Part shown: piece after piece, positions 60,424 to 64,000 of the stretch
Position numbering within the stretch: the first letter of the stretch is position 1
How the letters are laid out: the number at the start of each line of letters is the position of its first letter
Source of the DNA: Pseudonocardia terrae
Lineage (GTDB): Bacteria > Actinomycetota > Actinomycetes > Mycobacteriales > Pseudonocardiaceae
Direction of reading: 5' to 3'
DNA: 64,000 nucleotides
NCBI RefSeq assembly: GCF_021343995.1
Contig: NZ_JAJTTE010000006.1
Coordinates: forward strand, 124,001-188,000
Program-made: the position numbers and the translations under genes
The notes under the pieces: model-generated
What the model was told of the DNA's origin: nothing
The model's database searches: none
Seen by the model: the letters and a program-made list of their open reading frames with translations, nothing else

Positions 60424-60443
60424 GATAGCAAGGAGCTTGATAC
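60424..60443 (-). promoter_or_regulatory. Shared 20-bp operator in the catabolic operon promoter
   Basis: On the minus strand the sequence is GTATCAAGCTCCTTGCTATC, containing the dyad TATCAAG-N3-CTTGCTA. It lies between -35 TTGACG (60451-60446) and -10 TATCAA (60427-60422). A 17/20 match occurs in the MHS carrier promoter at 60985-61004. The MarR gene between them is the likely regulator. TTGATA is present three times here (60411, 60422, 60437). Confidence 0.7.
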
Positions 60444-60447
60444 TGCG

Positions 60448-60936
60448 TCAAGCCGTCGCGTCACCGTGCCGACTCAGCTCGTCCGGCGGGACGGTCAACG
60501 ACTCCAGGCACCGCTCCAGCGCGTCGCCGAAGGCCACCGCCTCCTCGGGGGTGAGCAGGGAGAGCATCCGCTCCTCGACGTCGTCGACCGCCCGGTGGCA
60601 CTCCTTCAGCACCTGCACCCCGTGCCCGGTCAGCCAGGCGCGCAGGATCCGCCGGTTCCCGTCGTCGGGGCGGCGCTCGATCAGCCGGTCGCGCTCCATC
60701 GTCGCGATCAGCTGGTGCATCGCCTGCGGCGTGACGACGTGCCGGCGCGCGAGCTGGGCCGACGACAGGCCTTCTCGGGCCTCGAGGATGCTCAGCGCGG
60801 TGTACTGGTGCAACGTCACCCCGAGCGGGCGCAGCACCTCCTCCATCCGCGCGCGCTCCGCCATCTCGAGCCGTTTCACCAGGTAGGTCAGGCGCTGGCC
60901 GCGCCGGCCGGCCGGACGGGCCGCTGACTGGGTCAT
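60448..60936 (-). CDS. MarR family transcriptional regulator
   Basis: A 162-residue winged-helix regulator: LGVTLHQYTALSILEAREGLSSAQLARRHVVTPQAMHQLIATMERDRLIERRPDDGNRRILRAWLTGHG. It lies between the CoA-ester operon and the divergent MHS carrier, whose promoters share a 20-bp motif. Family members often release DNA when binding an aroyl-CoA or aromatic acid. Confidence 0.92.
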   Translation of the reverse strand: MTQSAARPAGRRGQRLTYLVKRLEMAERARMEEVLRPLGVTLHQYTALSILEAREGLSSAQLARRHVVTPQAMHQLIATMERDRLIERRPDDGNRRILRAWLTGHGVQVLKECHRAVDDVEERMLSLLTPEEAVAFGDALERCLESLTVPPDELSRHGDATA

Positions 60937-60984
60937 GCCGGGAGGGTATTCCGAAACCTGAGACCGGTCAGCCGTTGACGCGGG

Positions 60985-61004
60985 GTATCAAGTTCCTTAC
61001 CATC
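60985..61004 (+). promoter_or_regulatory. Shared 20-bp operator in the MHS carrier promoter
   Basis: GTATCAAGTTCCTTACCATC differs at three positions from the operon site. It lies between TTGACG (60975) and TACCAT (60998), a 17-base-spaced promoter, so binding would block RNA polymerase. Confidence 0.7.
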
Positions 61005-61058
61005 GGCCGCCGTCGACGCCCGGATCCCGGGCCGGTCACCAGCAGACAGGGCATCGCA

Positions 61059-62390
61059 ATGACGCACCCGCACCCGGACCGACACCCCAGTCGGCGCGGC
61101 CAGCTCCGCCGCGCCGTGCTGTCGAGCTACCTCGGCAGCGTGATCGAGTACTACGACTTCCTGCTCTACGCCACGGCCTCGGCCGTCGTGTTCGACAAGG
61201 TCTTCTTCGCGAACCTCGACCCGCTGGTCGGAACGGTCGCCAGCTTCGGGACCCTCGCCACCGGGTACTTCGCCCGACCGCTCGGCGGCGTCCTGTTCGG
61301 ACACTTCGGCGACCGGGTCGGCCGCAAGCGGATGCTCGTGCTGAGCATGACGATGATGGGGCTCGGTAGTGCCCTCATCGGCCTGCTGCCCACCTCGGCA
61401 CAGATCGGTGCCTGGGCACCGGTCCTGCTCGTGGTGCTGCGCGTGGTGCAGGGCGTCGCGGTCGGCGGCGAATGGGGCGGCGCGGTGCTGATGTCCGCCG
61501 AGCACGCCACCTCGCGGCGCGGGCTGTGGGCGAGCTTCACCAACGCGGGCGCACCGAGCGGCATGGTGCTGTCCACACTGGTCCTGGCCGTGTCGGCCGG
61601 CGCGACCGGCGAGCAGGCCTTCCTCGCCTGGGGCTGGCGGATCCCGTTCCTGCTCAGCCTCGTGCTGCTCGCCGTCGGCCTGTTCGTCCGGGCGCGGGTC
61701 ACCGAGACCCCGGTGTTCGCCGAGGCCGCCCGGAGCACGCCCGCGGCCCCGCCGCTGCTCGACGTGCTGCGCAACCACCCGCGCAACCTGCTCCTGTCGA
61801 TCGGCGTCGGGTTCGGCGCCTTCATCGCGCAGGGCACGTTGACGACCTTCGTCATCTCCTACGCCGTGCAGGCCGGCTTCCCGCGGCAGACCGTCCTCAA
61901 CGCGCTCACCGTGTCCTCGGTCGCGGCGATCGCCGGGATCATCGGGTTCTCCGCGCTGTCGGACCGGTTCGGGCGCCGCCCGCTGGTCCTCGCCGGCGCG
62001 GCCGCCATGGCGGTCTGGGCGTTCCTGCTGTTCCCGCTGATCGACAGCGGCTCGACCTTCCTGCTCGCGGTCGCCGTCGTCGTCGGTCAGGGCGTGGTGC
62101 ACGCGTGCATGTACGGCCCGCTCGCCGCGCTCTACACCGAGCTGTTCTCCACCCGGTCCCGCTACACCGGTGCCTCGCTCGGCTACCAGATCGCCGGCAT
62201 CGGCGCGGGCGTCTCGCCCGTCGTGTTCGCCTCGGTCCTCGCCGGGGGCGGCGGCACGACCACGGTCTCGATCATCATCGCGGCCGGGTGCGTGCTGACG
62301 ATCGCGTGCATCCTCGCCCTCCGCGAGACCGCCACGCTCGATCTGGCCGGTTCGACGGAGACCTCGTCGACGCCTGCCGCGCGGGCCTGA
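61059..62390 (+). CDS. MFS transporter, metabolite:proton symporter (MHS) family
   Basis: A 443-residue, 12-helix uptake carrier: SSYLGSVIEYYDFLLYATASAVVFDKVFF, GYFARPLGGVLFGHFGDRVGRKRMLVLS, VVLRVVQGVAVGGEWGGAVLMSAEHA and GWRIPFLLSLVLLAVGLFVRARVTETPVF are hallmark MHS blocks. It probably imports the acid degraded by the adjacent operon, given the shared operator. Confidence 0.93.
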   Translation: MTHPHPDRHPSRRGQLRRAVLSSYLGSVIEYYDFLLYATASAVVFDKVFFANLDPLVGTVASFGTLATGYFARPLGGVLFGHFGDRVGRKRMLVLSMTMMGLGSALIGLLPTSAQIGAWAPVLLVVLRVVQGVAVGGEWGGAVLMSAEHATSRRGLWASFTNAGAPSGMVLSTLVLAVSAGATGEQAFLAWGWRIPFLLSLVLLAVGLFVRARVTETPVFAEAARSTPAAPPLLDVLRNHPRNLLLSIGVGFGAFIAQGTLTTFVISYAVQAGFPRQTVLNALTVSSVAAIAGIIGFSALSDRFGRRPLVLAGAAAMAVWAFLLFPLIDSGSTFLLAVAVVVGQGVVHACMYGPLAALYTELFSTRSRYTGASLGYQIAGIGAGVSPVVFASVLAGGGGTTTVSIIIAAGCVLTIACILALRETATLDLAGSTETSSTPAARA

Positions 62391-62402
62391 CGATCACGAC
62401 GC

Positions 62403-62440
62403 GGGCGGTGTCCGGCGGCCGCGGCCGCGGGGCACCGCCC
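62403..62440. terminator. Hairpin between convergent genes
   Basis: GGGCGGTG and CACCGCCC enclose a very GC-rich loop containing GGCCGCGGCC. It sits between the MHS carrier stop and the convergent Lsr2-like stop. Confidence 0.55.
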
Positions 62441-62466
62441 GACGTCGTCGGGTGCGGACCGGCCGG

Positions 62467-62832
62467 TCAGGCCGGCTGCTCCGCGGCCCGCTCCTCCCGC
62501 CACTGGTCGACCAGCGACCGCTTGAACCGGTTGTTGGACGGGACCTCGATCCCCTTGTCCTCCGCCCACTGCCGCAGCTGCTCGCGCTCCTCGGCCGTCA
62601 GCCCGGTGCTCGTGCTGACCTGGCCCCCGGCCCGCTTCGCCGGGCGGAGGTCCGGGATCGACGCATCGACCCGGCCCGCATCGATGTACGGCTGCAGCAG
62701 CGACAGCAGCTTGCGGTACTCCGGCCCCGCCAGGTCGATCTGCACCCGCATCTGGTCGATGTTGAGCTCGTGCGACTCGACGTCGTGCTCCGAGCCCGTG
62801 AGATCGCAGTACCGGATCTCCCTGATGCCCAT
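62467..62832 (-). CDS. Lsr2-like nucleoid-associated protein
   Basis: A 121-residue protein. The C-terminal part, TAEEREQLRQWAEDKGIEVPSNNRFKRSLVDQWREE, fits the Lsr2 DNA-binding helices; the N-terminal MGIREIRYCDLTGSEHDVESHELNIDQMRVQIDLAGPEYRKL resembles its dimer/oligomer domain. The canonical RGR minor-groove loop is replaced by SNNRFK, so binding may differ. It lies four bases downstream of an uncharacterised gene. Lsr2 paralogs often accompany mobile or prophage genes. Confidence 0.75.
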   Translation of the reverse strand: MGIREIRYCDLTGSEHDVESHELNIDQMRVQIDLAGPEYRKLLSLLQPYIDAGRVDASIPDLRPAKRAGGQVSTSTGLTAEEREQLRQWAEDKGIEVPSNNRFKRSLVDQWREERAAEQPA

Positions 62833-62835
62833 CGA

Positions 62836-63387
62836 TCAGCCCGCCTCGCTCGCGTTCCCGGTGCGCGCCGGGCGCCGCCTCCCGGACGAGCCGCCGGCCT
62901 CCTTGGCGGCCTCCTTCGCGGCCTCCTTGGCCGCCTTGCGCAAGGAGGCGAGCGTCTGGCCCGCGAGCGCCTTCGAGGCCACCGAGTCGCCGATCTGGCG
63001 CGGCGTCATGCGGCCGCGACCGGTCTCGGCGAGGTACACCTGCCCGTCCGGACCGGTCCGGTACTCCAGGTTGGAGGCGACGCGGTGGAACCGGGTCCGA
63101 CCCCGCTGGCGCACGCCCTCCCACCTCTCCACCTTGACGGCGAGCAGGCAGCACGTGCAGGTCAGGCGGCGGACGAACAATCCCTCGTCGTCCACCTCGG
63201 TGAAATGGATCCCGGCCTGCCGGATCGTCGGGAACAGGTGCCGGCCACGTTCCCGGCACGCCAGCACCTCGTCGGAGACGCGGTCGACGTAGAGGTCGAC
63301 GTCCTCGTCCGACGCCCGGACGATGCCCGTCTCCTCGAACTGCTCACCCTGGATCGACTTCGGCAGATCGGCGTCGCCGTCGGCCAC
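62836..63387 (-). CDS. Uncharacterised protein with TCTCC motif and Ala/Lys-rich tail
   Basis: A 183-residue protein I do not recognise. It has an acidic N-terminus, a middle part FVRRLTCTCCLLAVKVERWEGVRQRGRTRFHRVASN with a C-x-C-C cluster, and a tail of AAKEAAKEAAKEAGG helix followed by basic residues. The tail is histone H1-like. It is the first gene of a pair with the Lsr2-like protein, suggesting a DNA-associated role (inference). GGGGTG lies before the GTG. Confidence 0.65.
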   Translation of the reverse strand: MADGDADLPKSIQGEQFEETGIVRASDEDVDLYVDRVSDEVLACRERGRHLFPTIRQAGIHFTEVDDEGLFVRRLTCTCCLLAVKVERWEGVRQRGRTRFHRVASNLEYRTGPDGQVYLAETGRGRMTPRQIGDSVASKALAGQTLASLRKAAKEAAKEAAKEAGGSSGRRRPARTGNASEAG

Positions 63388-63637
63388 CTGGCACCCCTTT
63401 CGCTGTGTTCAAGGACAGTGTCGCGGTCCATCACGGTCCGCGGAACCAGCAGATCACATCATCACCGCGGATCGGGCGCCCGTTCGGGCCCAACGATCCG
63501 CGCCCATCGGTGGTTCCGCCACCCCCACCGCCACCATCACAGTGCCCGCGCTCACACCGGCCACGGCGTCCGGGACCGGCGCCTCGACCGCAACGTTCTC
63601 CTTGTCCGCTGCAACATCGTGCCCATATGCTGCACGC

Positions 63638-64000
63638 GTGGGTGTCACCGATCACAGCCGAACGGCCGTGCGGTCGGACCCTCGTGAGGCGGTGCGACTG
63701 GCCCGCCGGGCGTTCATGGCCGGTGAACGCCTCGATGCGCAGCGGATCGCCGCCCGGCTCGGCGTGGACCGCACGACGTTGTTCCGCTGGGTCGGCAACC
63801 GCGACCAGTTGCTCGTCGCGGTGCTGACCTCGCTCGCCGACCCCACCTTGCGCGAGGCGGCGGCCGCCGCGCCCGGCTCCGGACCGGAGCGCATCGGCCG
63901 GATCCTGCGCGACTTCTCCCAGGCCCTGATCGACGCGCCGTACTACCGCTCCTTCCTGCAGCGCGAGACCGAGCGCGCCCTCCGGCTGATCACGACGAAG
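63638..64000 (+). CDS. TetR family regulator (QsdR-like), cut by window end
   Basis: The first 121 codons of a TetR-type regulator; the gene continues beyond the window. The HTH is REAVRLARRAFMAGERLDAQRIAARLGVDRTTLFRWVGNRDQLLVAVL. The part after it (PTLREAAA...RIGRILRDFSQALIDAPYYRSFLQRETERALRLITT) resembles the C-terminal domain of QsdR-family members. The upstream 250 bases carry the divergent promoters of this gene and the 62836-63387 gene. Confidence 0.82.
   Translation, partial: MGVTDHSRTAVRSDPREAVRLARRAFMAGERLDAQRIAARLGVDRTTLFRWVGNRDQLLVAVLTSLADPTLREAAAAAPGSGPERIGRILRDFSQALIDAPYYRSFLQRETERALRLITTK

Overview
The window is high-GC actinobacterial chromosome. Frequent GTG starts, dense ATGA/GTGA stop-start overlaps, DUF1707, DUF3040, DUF6092, DUF6131, Lsr2-like and DUF222/13E12 HNH genes, an IdeR-type iron box and an actinobacterial SOS box all fit the Pseudonocardiaceae; Pseudonocardia is my best guess, from gene style only. 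No rRNA, tRNA or CRISPR array was seen. | Layout: 1-3.5 kb holds a GntR regulator, an iron-box-controlled siderophore-binding lipoprotein, a scar joining a MarR and an MFS gene remnant, and an esterase. 3.7-10.5 kb is an operon of a GH15 glucoamylase/trehalase, Gnd, Zwf and a FUSC membrane protein, then a DUF6131 peptide. 10.7-17.4 kb holds membrane proteins, PadR, a PAP2 phosphatase, a CarH-like MerR regulator, a two-component system and a BlaI repressor. 17.5-22.4 kb is the most unusual block: a BlaR1-like M56 protease without a sensor domain, a cluster of TACT/AGTA inverted repeats, a 36-residue Trp/Gly/His-rich micro-ORF, a one-chain ABC exporter and a VioD-like FAD monooxygenase. 22.4-30.2 kb has a GH46 chitosanase, a second scar (rhamnulokinase/LacI), a two-component operon with His-rich accessory proteins, a nitroreductase and an LLM oxidoreductase. 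| 30.2-39.3 kb has a TetR-P450 pair beside a broken MFS gene, a second FUSC protein, DUF3040, cytochrome oxidase subunit I and a DHFR-like/DGPF/ECF42 sigma operon. 39.5-42.2 kb is a decayed IS110 transposase followed by an SOS-box-controlled HNH gene. 42.4-50.1 kb has an MFS carrier, a CDF exporter, a TetR with its DUF1348 target, a MarR/azoreductase pair, a small ABC transporter, an internally deleted hydrolase and a PrsW-like protease. 50.1-53.3 kb is an IclR-controlled reductase plus CYP199-like P450 module for aromatic O-demethylation. 55.0-62.4 kb is a MarR-controlled CoA-ester catabolic operon and an MHS carrier that share a 20-bp promoter motif. The end holds an Lsr2-like protein, a cysteine-motif protein of unknown role and a partial TetR. 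| The best candidate for an undescribed system is 17.0-22.4 kb: a possible Trp-rich ribosomal peptide with a dedicated aromatic hydroxylase and exporter under BlaI/M56 control. A second theme is gene loss: four loci show deletion scars, two of them fusing divergent gene pairs that both lost their 5' ends.
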